Source: an uncultured Bacteroidota bacterium
GTDB taxonomy: Bacteria; Bacteroidota; Bacteroidia; Chitinophagales; Chitinophagaceae
Direction of reading: 5' to 3'
DNA length: 42,615 nt
NCBI GenBank assembly: GCA_903839875.1
Contig: CAIMDZ010000135.1
Span: 1-42,615 of the forward strand
The position numbers were made by a program, and so were the translations under genes. Of the stretch, positions 1 to 12,100 are shown piece after piece. The notes under the pieces are model-generated. The model was not told the origin of the DNA. It did no database searches and saw only the letters and a list, made by a program, of their open reading frames with translations. Position 1 is the first letter of the stretch. Each line of letters opens with the position of its first letter.

Positions 1-142
1 AAAATAAAGTGTTCCATATGGTTGTAGAACAATAGTTGTTTTGAATTAATAAACAGGGAGGGCAGCATCACGTGATGCTGCCCTCCCTGTTTATTAATTC
101 AAAACAACTATTGTTCTACAACCATATGGAACACTTTATTTT
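1..142. repeat. Perfect 142-bp palindrome at the window edge
   Basis: Every base i pairs with base 143-i; the centre is CAC/GTG at 69-74 and there is no spacer. The right arm holds the last 11 codons and stop of the giant gene. The left arm is their exact inverted copy. The inner part (about 51-92, AAACAGGGAGGGCAGC and complement) could be a genuine transcription terminator, but symmetry that continues through coding sequence is better explained by a fold-back at a contig end. The length equals 141+1, which would fit an assembly graph with k=141 stopping at a self-complementary edge. Confidence 0.95.
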
Positions 143-3100
143 CCGTTCCTGTATGCAGACTCAATATGTACATCCCATTTGCTATTTCTTTACCAAGCAC
201 TATCTTTTCATCAATCTCTCCGTTCCTGGTTGATACTTTATCCTTGTAGATCACCTGGCCAAGCATATCAGTAATTTCGAATGATACTTCCTCCGCTGAA
301 ACAGTTCCCAGGGTGCCCTTTATGGTAAATACGCCCTTATTTGGATTTGGCAATAACCTTATATCACTTCCTGTTAAGGTAACAGGTTTTACACCTACGT
401 TGATCACATGCAAAGTGAGTGAAGCTGACCCTGTTAATCCGGGGCATCCGCCACCACTTACTACCGCGCAGGTTACAATATCGCCATCCAGGAAATTACT
501 GCTGATCAATATTGGTGTAGTAGCGCTTGGTACAATTAATCCGTTTACATACCATTTATAAACTGGGAATGGTACTGTATTTGACAGGTGCGCTGTTATT
601 GAGGCAGTTTCACCATAACCGATATCAGTGCCAGGGTTAGCTGACAATGTAACAACAGGAGTAACAGGAACATCCACTTCCATGGTTATATGAGGGCTGG
701 TAGATGAAGGTGCAAGACTACATGCATAGTTGGTTGTCATTTCACAATAGTAAATATCTCCGTTTGCAGGTATATCCGAAAGATTAGTAGCTGTACCAAC
801 ATGCAGACCGTTCTTTAACCATAGATAAGTTGGTCCGTCTCCTCCATTTGTGCCGGTTGCTGTGAAATTAACTATTGTACCCTGGCAAACAATAATACCC
901 GGACTGGCTGCTATCGTCACACTGGGCAGAAGTTTAGGCAGAACGGTCATAGTGCTCGAATTGCTTACCACTGAAGGTGTAGCACAGGTAGCATTGCTTA
1001 CTAAAGTAAACGTTACCACATCACCATTTGCAGGAAGGTAGGAATAGCTGATTCCCGCGCTTGCAATAACCCCGTTTACAGTCCATTGATAAACCGGCAG
1101 CGATCCGCCACCTGTTGCAGTTGCAGTAAAGGTGGTCATATTACCGGCGCAAACCGTATCAGTTCCGCCTGTTGATATTGATACCGTTGGAACAATAACA
1201 GGGTTAATCATAACCGTTACAAATCCATTCATATTGCTGCTGCATCCTGTTGCAGTATTGGTTCCAATTACCCTGTAAGTCCCTGTGTCTGTCTTCACAC
1301 CGAAATCCAAAGGCAAACCATAGCCCGTCAACGGACTACCATCCGGAACGCCATTTTTATACAACCGGTAAGAAATACCTGATACAGAACCGTTTAAACC
1401 TACATGAACTCCTGCGGAACCTGCACAATAGCTGCCTCCGCCAATCACAGAATTAATTGCAGGTAATGCATACAATCCGATAACTGCACTGCCCGACATA
1501 TTCCTTGTACATAGTGTTGCAGCATTTGTAGCCACTACTGTATACGTACCGGTGCCTGTATAGCTACCGAAAACAAGCGCAGCGCCTGTTCCGGCAACCG
1601 GGCTTCCAACCGCAGAAGCCCCAAAGTATAACTGGTAATTTACGCCTGCAGAAGATCCGGCCAATCCAATATTCACACCGGTTCCACCGGGACAATAATT
1701 ACCACCTCCTGTCACCAGGTAAACGGTTGGTAATGGATTAATTGCTACAGTAACACTACCTGTCATGTTATTTGAACAGGAAGTAGTTGAGTTTGTTGCA
1801 GCAACTGTATATGTTCCTGTAATAGTCTGTAAACCAAATGTCAGGGCAATACCGGTACCTGCTATAGGCCCGCCTAATGCAGAACCATCCAGATATAGCT
1901 GGTAATCAGTTCCTGAAACAGAACCACTCAGGCCAACATTCACACCTGTTCCTCCTGCACAATAGCTGCCTCCGCCGGTTACGGTAAATGCAACAGGTAA
2001 AGCATTGATAGCTACAGAAACGCTGCCGGTCATATTATTTATACAGCCGGTAGCAATATTAGTAGCAACTACAGTATAGCTACCTGCTGCTGTCTGCAAT
2101 CCGAAATCAAGAGCAGAACCATTTCCGTTCACAGGAGTACCAACTGCAGCCCCGTTATATAACTGGTAACGGATGCCCATAGCTGAACCACTGAGTCCCA
2201 CATGAATTCCGGCACCTCCCGGACAATAACTACCGCCACCGATCACAGCGTACGTTGCAGGCAGTGGATTGATACTTACAGATACACTTCCTGACATATT
2301 GCTGGTGCAGCTTGTAGTTGTATTGAATGCGGAAACGGTATAAGTCCCTGTTAATGTCTGCACGCCAAAATCAAGCGCGCCACCTGTACCTGCAAAAGAC
2401 ATTCCTGCAGGTGCAGTTCCTATGTATAGTTGGTAACTAACGCCAATTTCCGTATTGCTGAGGAATACATGAACACCTGTGCCACCTGCACAATAACCTG
2501 TTCCGCTGGCTGTCACATTAAATACAGTTGGATGCGGATTTATAACAACAGTTGTGCTTCCGTTCATAGTATCCAGGCAACCTGTTGAACCGTTTGTTGC
2601 TACGATCCGGCAGCTACCTGCAGCAGTAAATACTCCGAAATCAAGTGAAGCGCCTGTACCAACCATGGGTGAACCCACCAAGGAAGTTCCATTCAGCAAC
2701 TGGTATGAAATCCCTGTGGCAGATCCGCTCAATCCGATATTCACCCCTGTGCCACCTGCGCAATAACCACCGCCACCTGTAACATTGTATAAGGTTGGCA
2801 GCGGGTTAGTACCCACAGTTGCACTGCCGGACATATTAATTGAACAGCCGCTTATTGCACTGATTGCTTTAATAGTATAAACACCTACTGCTGTCAGTAA
2901 CCCAAAGTCGTGTGATGAACCTGAACCGGCCCATGGACCTGATACGGCAGTAACTCCATTGTATAAAGTATAGTTGATGCCTGATTGTGAATTATTGATT
3001 CCCACATGAACTCCAGTTCCACCTGCGCAATAGCTGCCACCACCTGTTACAGAGTAAACAACCGGGGGTGGGTTGATACTGATTGTGTCGCTTCCAGCCA

Positions 3101-6100
3101 TTGTACTCATACAGAAGGTAGTAGTATTTGTGCCTGTAATGGTATAAATACCTGCAGCTGTATGCATACCGAAATCAATACCTAAACCTGTGCCGGATAT
3201 TGGGGCTCCTGATGCTATACCATCTTTATATAACTGGTAACTAACACCGGTCTCTGTTCCGCCAAGCGCTACATCTGCACCTGGTCCGCCAATACAATAG
3301 TTACCGCTACCCGATAAAGTTTGGATAGCAGGTAAAGGATTAATGAAAATAACAGCGCTGTAAAGCATTGTATCAGTACAGCCTGTCACAGCATTTGTTG
3401 CCTGAACAAAATAGGTTCCTGCAGCAGTTTGTAATCCTAAACTGATTGCAGCGCCGGTGCCCGGCACTGGTATTCCTGCAGTACCGCCACCATAATATAA
3501 CTGGTAATTTATTCCTGCATCCGAACCACTCAGATTTACATTCATTCCTGCCCCACCGGCGCAATAGCTGCCACCGCCTGTCACCAAATAATGGTTAGGC
3601 AAGGGGTAATTCGAAACCGTTGCAGCACCTGTCATTGTTCTTACACAACCCAGGCCATTTGTAGCTAAAACGGTATAACCGCCCAGCTGATTTTCTAAAC
3701 CAAAACTAATCGGGAAACCTGTTCCGGATACCGGAAGTCCCAAGGTCAATCCTGTATAGTATATTTGATAACTTGTACCAGGATCAGAGTTATTCAGGCC
3801 GACAACTACTCCGGCGCCACCGGGACAGAAGCTACCACCACCTGTAACCGCATATGCCGCAGGTAATGGGTCAATGACAATTGTTACACTACCTGTCATA
3901 ATCCCAACACATCCTGTAACAGCATCTGTTCCCTTAACGGTATAAGTTCCGGGCAGCGTTTGAATGCCAAAGTTAAGTGTCCCTGTTGTTCCCGGCATTG
4001 GAGTTCCTATTGGTGTAACTCCGTTATACAACTGGTAATTAACGCCCAGCGAAGAACCGCTTATTATTACCGGAAGACCCGTGCCGCCAGCACAATAATG
4101 ACCTCCTCCCGTTACTAAATACGGAGTTGGCAATGGATTTGTAGTTACACTTATACTTCCGGTCATTATTCGGGTGCAACCTGTTGTTCCATTTGTAGCT
4201 CTGACTGTATAGGTCCCTGCTAACTCAAGTCCAAAATCAACCGGAAGCCCGGTACCAGGTAATGCTAAACCAACAGGACCAGGATTCAGGAGTTGATAAT
4301 TAATACCCAAATCAGATGAGGTTAACCCAACATGTACACCTGTTCCACCGGTACAATAACTACCGCCTCCGGTTACAACATAGAAATTTGGTAATGGATT
4401 TACAACAATTGCTGCAAACCCGGTCATTGTGTTCGTACAACCTGATCCATTGGTAGCAATCACGGTATAAGTACCCGCAGCTGTCTGGTTACCAAAAGGA
4501 ATAGCTATACCTGTACCTGCCTGTGGAAGTCCTGCAGGCGTCGCTCCGTTATACAATTGGTAATTTACACCTGCTACTGACCCCGCTAAATTAACGGGAA
4601 CCCCTGCGCCACCTGCGCAATAGTTACCTCCGCCAGTCACAGTAAATGCCAAAGGCAATGCGTTGGTACCAACAATTGCACTTCCCGCCATATTATTTGT
4701 ACAGCCTGTAGTAGTATTGGTTGCAGATACTGTATAAGTGCCTACGGCAGTCATCAATCCGAAATCAAGCGCAGCCCCAATTCCTGCTATCGGTCCGCCT
4801 ACTGTAACTGCACCAAAGTATAACTGATAATTGATACCAATATTAGAAGCACCTAATCCAACGTGTACGCCTGTTCCGCCTAAACAATAATTTCCACCAC
4901 CGGTTACACTATAAACTATGGGCAAAGGATTAATGCTGATTGTCACACTTCCTGTCATATTATTGGTACAGAAGGTTGTTGCATTTGTAGCAACCACTGT
5001 ATAGGTACCGGCGCCTGTCTGTAGACCAAATGTTATAGCTGTTCCTGTACCGGCAACCACACCGCCAATGTTAACGCCGCCAATCTTCAGTTGGTAATTA
5101 ACACCAATTGCAGAATTAGCCAGGCCAACTGCAACTCCGGTCCCGCCTGCACAATAACTACCTCCGCCCGAAACAACATAGGGCGTGGGTAATGGATTCA
5201 CTGTTACAACCACGCTTCCTGTCATCACTGTATTACAGGTGGTTGCAATATTTGTTCCGATCACCGTATATGTTCCGGCTGCTGTTTGTAATCCAAAAGC
5301 AATTGCTGACCCAGACCCTGTAACAGGAGCTCCAACCCCACTTATTCCATTATATAATTGGTAGCTGATACCGGTATCACCAAGTAACAAACCTACCGGA
5401 ACCCCGGTTCCGCCAGCGCAATATCCGCCGCCACCCGTCACAGCATGAAGTAATGGTAATGGATTAATTGTTACAATAGCGCTGCCTGCCATATTGCTCA
5501 CACAACTTGTTGTTGAATTGGTTGCAGTTACAGTATAAGTTGTAGCAGTTGTTAATAAACCAAAATCAAGTGGTGATCCTGTTCCTGCTATCGGGCCGCC
5601 AACTGTAAGCGCACCATTATATAACTGATACGAAACCCCGATAACTGATCCGTTCACGCCTGCGTGAACACCCGTACCACCGGCACAATAAGCCCCGCCA
5701 CCTGTTACAGTGTTAACCGCGGGTAACGGATTGATGGTAACTGTAACACTGCCACTCATGGTATTCGTACAGGTAGTTGCAGGATTGGATGCCACAACCG
5801 TATAGATACCGGCAATGGTCTGTAACCCGAAATTAAATGCCCCCCCTGCCCCTGTTACAGACGTACCTGTATAAGTACCGTTTCTCCACAATTGGTATAT
5901 AACTCCGCTTGTAGAACCACCAAGCCCCACCAGCACACCAGTTCCGCCTGCACAATAACCGCCTCCTCCTGTTACAGAAAATACTGTTGGCAGCGGATTC
6001 ACTGTTACTGTTACACTGCCGGTCATGCTATTCACACATCCTGTAGCAACATTGGTTCCTACAATTGTATATATTCCTCCTGCTGTTTGCAAACCATATG

Positions 6101-9100
6101 CAAGGGCAGCAGTAGTCCCCGGTAATGGGCTTCCTATGGGTGAACCAGTTAAAAATAACTGGTAGCTGATTCCGATATCTGAAGTTGCAAGTCCTACAGG
6201 CATACCAATACCACCTGCACAATAACCACCACCACCGGTAACTAGGTATGGATTGGGTAATGAGTTAACAGTGATCGTAACAGTGCCGTTCATAAGATTA
6301 GTGCAACCAGTTGCCGTATTGGTAGCAAGAACTGTATATGGCCCCCCTGCTGTTTGCAGACCGAAATCAAGTATTGCTCCTGTACCTGTTACCGGACTAC
6401 CCACAGGTGAACCGGACAGTAACAACTGATAGGTAAATCCTGTTGGACTTGAACCATTCAAAAGAATATGTAACCCTGAACCACCTGCACAATAACTGCC
6501 GCCACCGGTAACGTTAAAGGCTGGTGGTAACGGATTGATAATAATTGTTGCACTTCCGGTCATCTGAACATTACAGCCGGTAGATGTATTTGTCCCTATT
6601 ACTGTATATGTGCCTGTTGTCGTGATCAAACCGAAATCTAAAACGCCACCGCCGGAGAGCGCGCTGCCAACAGCAGTTACACCTCTCCACAACTGATAGC
6701 TTATTCCCGCGTCAGAAGATGACAAACCAATATGCAAGCCTGCACCACCTGCACAATAACTTCCGCCACCAGTAACAGTATATAGGTTAGGTAGTGCATT
6801 TACAGTAGCAGTAACAGTAGCAGTACAACCCGCAGGTAATGTATATATAATTGATGGATTGCCTGCTGCAATACCACTCACTATTCCTGATGTAGCGCCA
6901 ACACTTCCCTGGGCAGTATTGCTGCTGCTCCAGGTACCACCCGTTGTTGCATCGGTTAATATTACTGTTGATCCGACACACACAACCGGTGTTCCACCGA
7001 TCGCTGCCGGAGTTGGATTCACCGTCATAGGCCAAAGCGATGTACAACCGCCGGGTAATGTATATGTAATTGTGATTGTACCCGCAGAGATACCGCCAAC
7101 TGTCCCGGATGCTGAACCAACCGTACCCAAACCCGGATTACTACTGGTCCATGTACCTCCGCCCGATGCGTCTGTAAGTGTAGTGGTTAATCCCACACAT
7201 ACGGTAGCTGCTCCGGCAACCGATGCCGGCTGCAGATTCACCGTAGCAGGCATAGTTGCAAAACAACCCGCTGGCAGCGTATAAATGATGTTCACGGTAC
7301 CTGGTGTCACACCGGTTGCAACACCTGAAGTAGATACTATTGTCGCGTTACCATTGCTGGTGGTCCAGGTACCGCCACCGATGCCATCGGTCATTGTAGT
7401 TGGTACCCCGATACAAAGATTGTTGCTCCCAACTATCGCCGGAGGTGTCTGGTTAATGGTCACCTGTTGCGTAACAAAACAGTTTCCTGCACTAAGTGTA
7501 TAAGATATAGCAGGAGTTCCTGTAGCTATGCCTCCAAGTATAGCGGAAGCAGAGCCAATACTACCCTGCGCAGTATTACTGCTGGTCCACGTGCCACCAC
7601 CTGCTCCATCAGATAAAGTTGTTGTCTGGCCGGTACATAATGAAAATGTACCCGTGATAGGTGAGGGTGAAGGATTAACTGTAAATGCAGTGGTTGCTGC
7701 ACATCCGGTTCCTAAAGTATAAATAATATTCAATGTTCCCGCTGCTACCCCATTAACAATACCGGTACCAGCGCCAACGGTGCCAAATGCAGGGTTACTG
7801 CTGCTCCAGGTGCCGCCACCTATACTGTTTGCTAAGGTAGAATTAAGTCCCACGCAAACATTTGGTGTTCCCGTGTTTGCCGACGGAGTTGTATTAACAG
7901 TTATAGCCTGTGTTACAAAACAGTTGCCTGTCGCCAGATTATACGTAATAACTGGTATACCAGCCGAAATACCTGCAACAACTCCACCAGCTGAAACACT
8001 ACCCCATGCCGGATTGCTGCTGCTCCATGTGCCACCGCCTGTCGGATCGGTCAGAGCAGTTGTAAGTCCCGTACATACTGAGAACGCACCCACTATGGCC
8101 GATGGTGTCGGATTTACTGTAAACGGAATGGTTGATGTGCAACCTGCCGGTAATGTATAAATTATATTAAGCGTACCTGCACTGACTCCATTTACTACTC
8201 CGGTACCGGATACAGTTCCAAATGCCGGATTGCTGCTGCTCCATGTGCCACCGATTGTTGCATCTGCAAGGGTCCTGTTAGAACCAACGCAGACATTCGG
8301 CGTGCCTGTAATTGCCGCAGGAGTCGGATTAACTGTAAATGGCAAAACCGCAACACAACCCGTAGGCAAAGTAAATAAGATATTAATTGTGCCTGCAGAC
8401 ACGCCACCTACAACTCCCGTTGCTGCACCCACTGTTCCAATGGCAGTATTGCTGCTGCTCCAGGTGCTCGTACCTGAACCATCCGTTAATGTGGTAGTTA
8501 ACCCCACACACACATTGGTTGCTCCGGTAATTGCCGCAGGTAATGGATTTACTGTTGCCAGCGCTGTTGCAATACATCCCGTAGGCAATGTATAAGTAAT
8601 GGTAGGATTGCCGGCAGAAATACCACCGACCACACCCGTACTGGCTCCTACTGTACCATTCGCCGGAAGGCTGCTTGTCCATGTTCCGCCTCCCGAGCCA
8701 TCAGCCATCGTAACGGTACTATTCACACACACCGCAATGTTACCGGTAATTGCTGCCGGATTTGGATTGATGGTTGTGTTTTGTGTAATAATACATCCCG
8801 TTGGAAGTGTATAAGTAATCGTTGTAGTACCAGCCGAAATACCCGTAAGTATTCCAGACGCAGAACCGATCGTTCCGACGGCAGTATTATTACTTGTCCA
8901 GGTACCGCCACCGGTAGCATCGCTCAAAGTAGCAGCTGTACCCGGACATGCTGTAAATGTCCCTGTAATTACTGCTGGTAATGGATTAACAGTAACCGTT
9001 GTTGTAATGATACAACCTGTAGGTAAAGTATAGGTGATTGTTGCATTGCCTGGAGTAACTCCGGTAACAACACCGGTTCCTGAACCTATAGATGCAATGC

Positions 9101-12100
9101 CTGATGCGCTGCTGCTCCATGATCCTGTTCCTGTTGCATCTGCAAGTGTGGTTGTTAACCCCTGGCAAACTGTTGCTGTACCTGTAATTGCAGCAGGATT
9201 TGCATTAACTGTTATCAACTTTGTTACATAACAACCTGTTGGCAACAAATAACTGATAGTTGTTGTGCCTGCCGAAACTCCTGTAACAACCCCCGTGGCA
9301 GACCCTACGCTCCCGATTGCAGGAGCACTGCTGCTCCATGTTCCGCCAGGTGTGGCATCACCCAATGTAATAGTTAATCCCACACACACACTTGAAGGTG
9401 CTGCACCACCAGGGTAAGATATTGTCACCGAACCATTGCCAGCCGAATTAAATCCTGGAGTATGTGTAACGGAACTTGCAAGGACAGGATCAGTGAACGA
9501 TGAACCACCGCCTCCGCCAGACCCACTGCCGGCGCCGCCACCATAATAACCTCCGCCACCTCCGCCACCGGCACCGCCGGTTCCGACTGTTGCACCATTA
9601 GCTCCTGCTCCCCCAACTCCTAATCCGCCGGAACCGCCGGTACCCCAGCCCGGATATACACCGCCAGTGCCACCTGCAACTTGTGAGCCACCAATTCCAG
9701 GTCCGTCAGAGCCGCAGGGAGTTGTACTATTTGAACCAACAAGGCCACCACCGTTACCACCAGGTATAAAACAATCATCACCACCACCACCTGCTCCTGC
9801 TGCAATTACAAGCCTGTTGGCAAGTGCATAAGCACCATTACGTATATCGGATGCACCACCGCCACCGCCGCCGGAGAAACTACCCCAATAAACAGCATCA
9901 CCGCCATTACCTCCACCATTAAATCCTCCTGGTGCAACAGAACTTGGGATACCATTGCTGCCGACCCCTCCGACATTTATCTGTAAGACTTGCCCGGCTG
10001 TTACGGCTAACGCACATTGTACCCGGCCTCCGGCACCACCTGTGCTACCACCTTTTGAAGTACCACCCTGGCCTCCTTTCATATCCACTGAAACTGATGT
10101 AACACCCGCAGGCACTGTAAATGTTTGGTTAGCGCCGGTATAAGAGAAAGTAGTTGATACTGGTGCTCCCGTAATCGCCGCCGGATTAGGATTTACAGTC
10201 ATTGGGAATGTCGCAAAACAACCAGTAGTTGTCAAAGTATAACTCATTGTAGTGTTACCGGCAGATGCACCAACCACTACCCCGCCGCCCGCTGTAATAG
10301 TAGCAACTGACGGAGCGCTTGATCCCCACAGTCCGCCGGATGTGGCGTCGCTTAATGTAGTAGAAGAACCAACACATACTGAAGACAAACCAGTAATACC
10401 TGCCGGATTAGGATTAACAGTGACTACCTGGCTTACCGCACAGTTGCCGGTCATTGTATAAGTTATGTTTGTATTACCTGGAGTAATGCCGCCAAGAACG
10501 CCTGACGCAGCACCAATCGTACCATTAGCAGGAATACTGCTTGTCCACACGCCTCCCGCAAATCCATTTGTAAGTGTATTTGTTGCACCTACACATACCG
10601 CAAATGAACCGCTGATATTTGTGGGGCTCTGATTAACCGTAACCGGAGTTGTAGCTGCACAGCCCGTCGGTAATGTATAAGATATAGTGATCAGACCCGC
10701 TGTAACGCCTCCAACAACACCTGTTGATGAGCCAACGGTTCCTATAGCTCCGTTGCTGCTGCTCCATGCTCCGCCACCTGTTGCGTCAGCCAATGTAGTT
10801 GTTGCACCCGTACAAACGTTTGTTGTTCCGGTAATGCCTGCAGGGTTAGGATTAACTGTAACTGTTACTACCACATAGTTACCGGCAGTAATAGATGTTG
10901 CAGTGCCTGCATAAGTAATAAATGCAGTTCCTGCAGAAACGCCGGTAACAATTCCTGTTAACGAACCAACCGACGCCACACCGGGTGCACTGCTGCTCCA
11001 TGTGCCGCCGGTTGTAGCATCACTAAGTGTCGTTGTTGCTGTCGGGCAGGTTGTTAAAGTACCTGTAATAGGCGCTAACGGATTGTTCCTTAAAACAGAC
11101 ATAGTATTGGCGCTCTGGTTAGTAACTGCCAGGTCCATCTTTCCATCGTTATCAATATCAACAGCAATTGCACCCGCTGCACCCGCCCCTGTTACAAAAT
11201 CTATGCGTGTAGCAAGTGAAATACTGCCTGTAGTGCTTGTGTTGCGGAATACACCGACGTTACCACCGGTGGTGCTGGCTACAGCCACATCAGGTCTCCC
11301 ACCACCGTCAAAGTCACCAACAGTTAAGTCATTAGGTGTTGCACCCGTTGTAAAATCAGTTCTGGCACCCATGGAAATGGTACCCGAAGTACTGGTATTC
11401 AGGAAAATCGACACGTTATTAGTACTGCTATTTGTATTAAGAACATCTAATTTACCATCGCCATCAATATCAGCCATTGTGATAAAAAATGCCGTGCCGG
11501 GTGTAGTAAAATCCTGCCTTGCAGCAAAACTTATTGAACCAATTGTACTGGTATTTCTCCATGCAGAAATATTAGTTGTATTATTTGCAGCAAGTACATC
11601 CGGTTTCCCGTCACCATCTACATCACCAACCGCAACTGCATTAATAGTTGTTGTGGAAGCAAAGTCAACTCTTGCTGCAAAACTGATGCTGCCCACGCTT
11701 CCGGTATTTCTGAATACCGACATGGTGCTCCCGGTACATGAAACAATATCAGGCCGGCCATCACCATCAATATCCCTGATAGCCGATGCGCTGGCACTGA
11801 CTACATAACCAATAACAACAGGCGCAGCAAAACTAATACTGCCCGTTGTACTTGTATTACGGTAAATATTCATTGTACCCGACGTCGCACTGGTTACCAC
11901 CATATCCGCTTTGCCGTCACCGTCAATATCTGCAACCGCCGGCTGACCGGGTGCTGTCAGACTTGCAACTGTTACAGGCGAAGCAAAACTCACCGCTCCG
12001 GATGTACTTGTATTCAGGTATACGCTCACGCTATTTGCAGTGGAATTATTGCTTATAATATCCACTTTTCCGTCACCATCAATATCTCCGAACGAAATAT

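Noticed and set aside
1200-6800. Regular repeats suggestive of a CRISPR array or satellite
   Set aside because: The period (~265 bp) and continuous reading frame show these are protein repeats.
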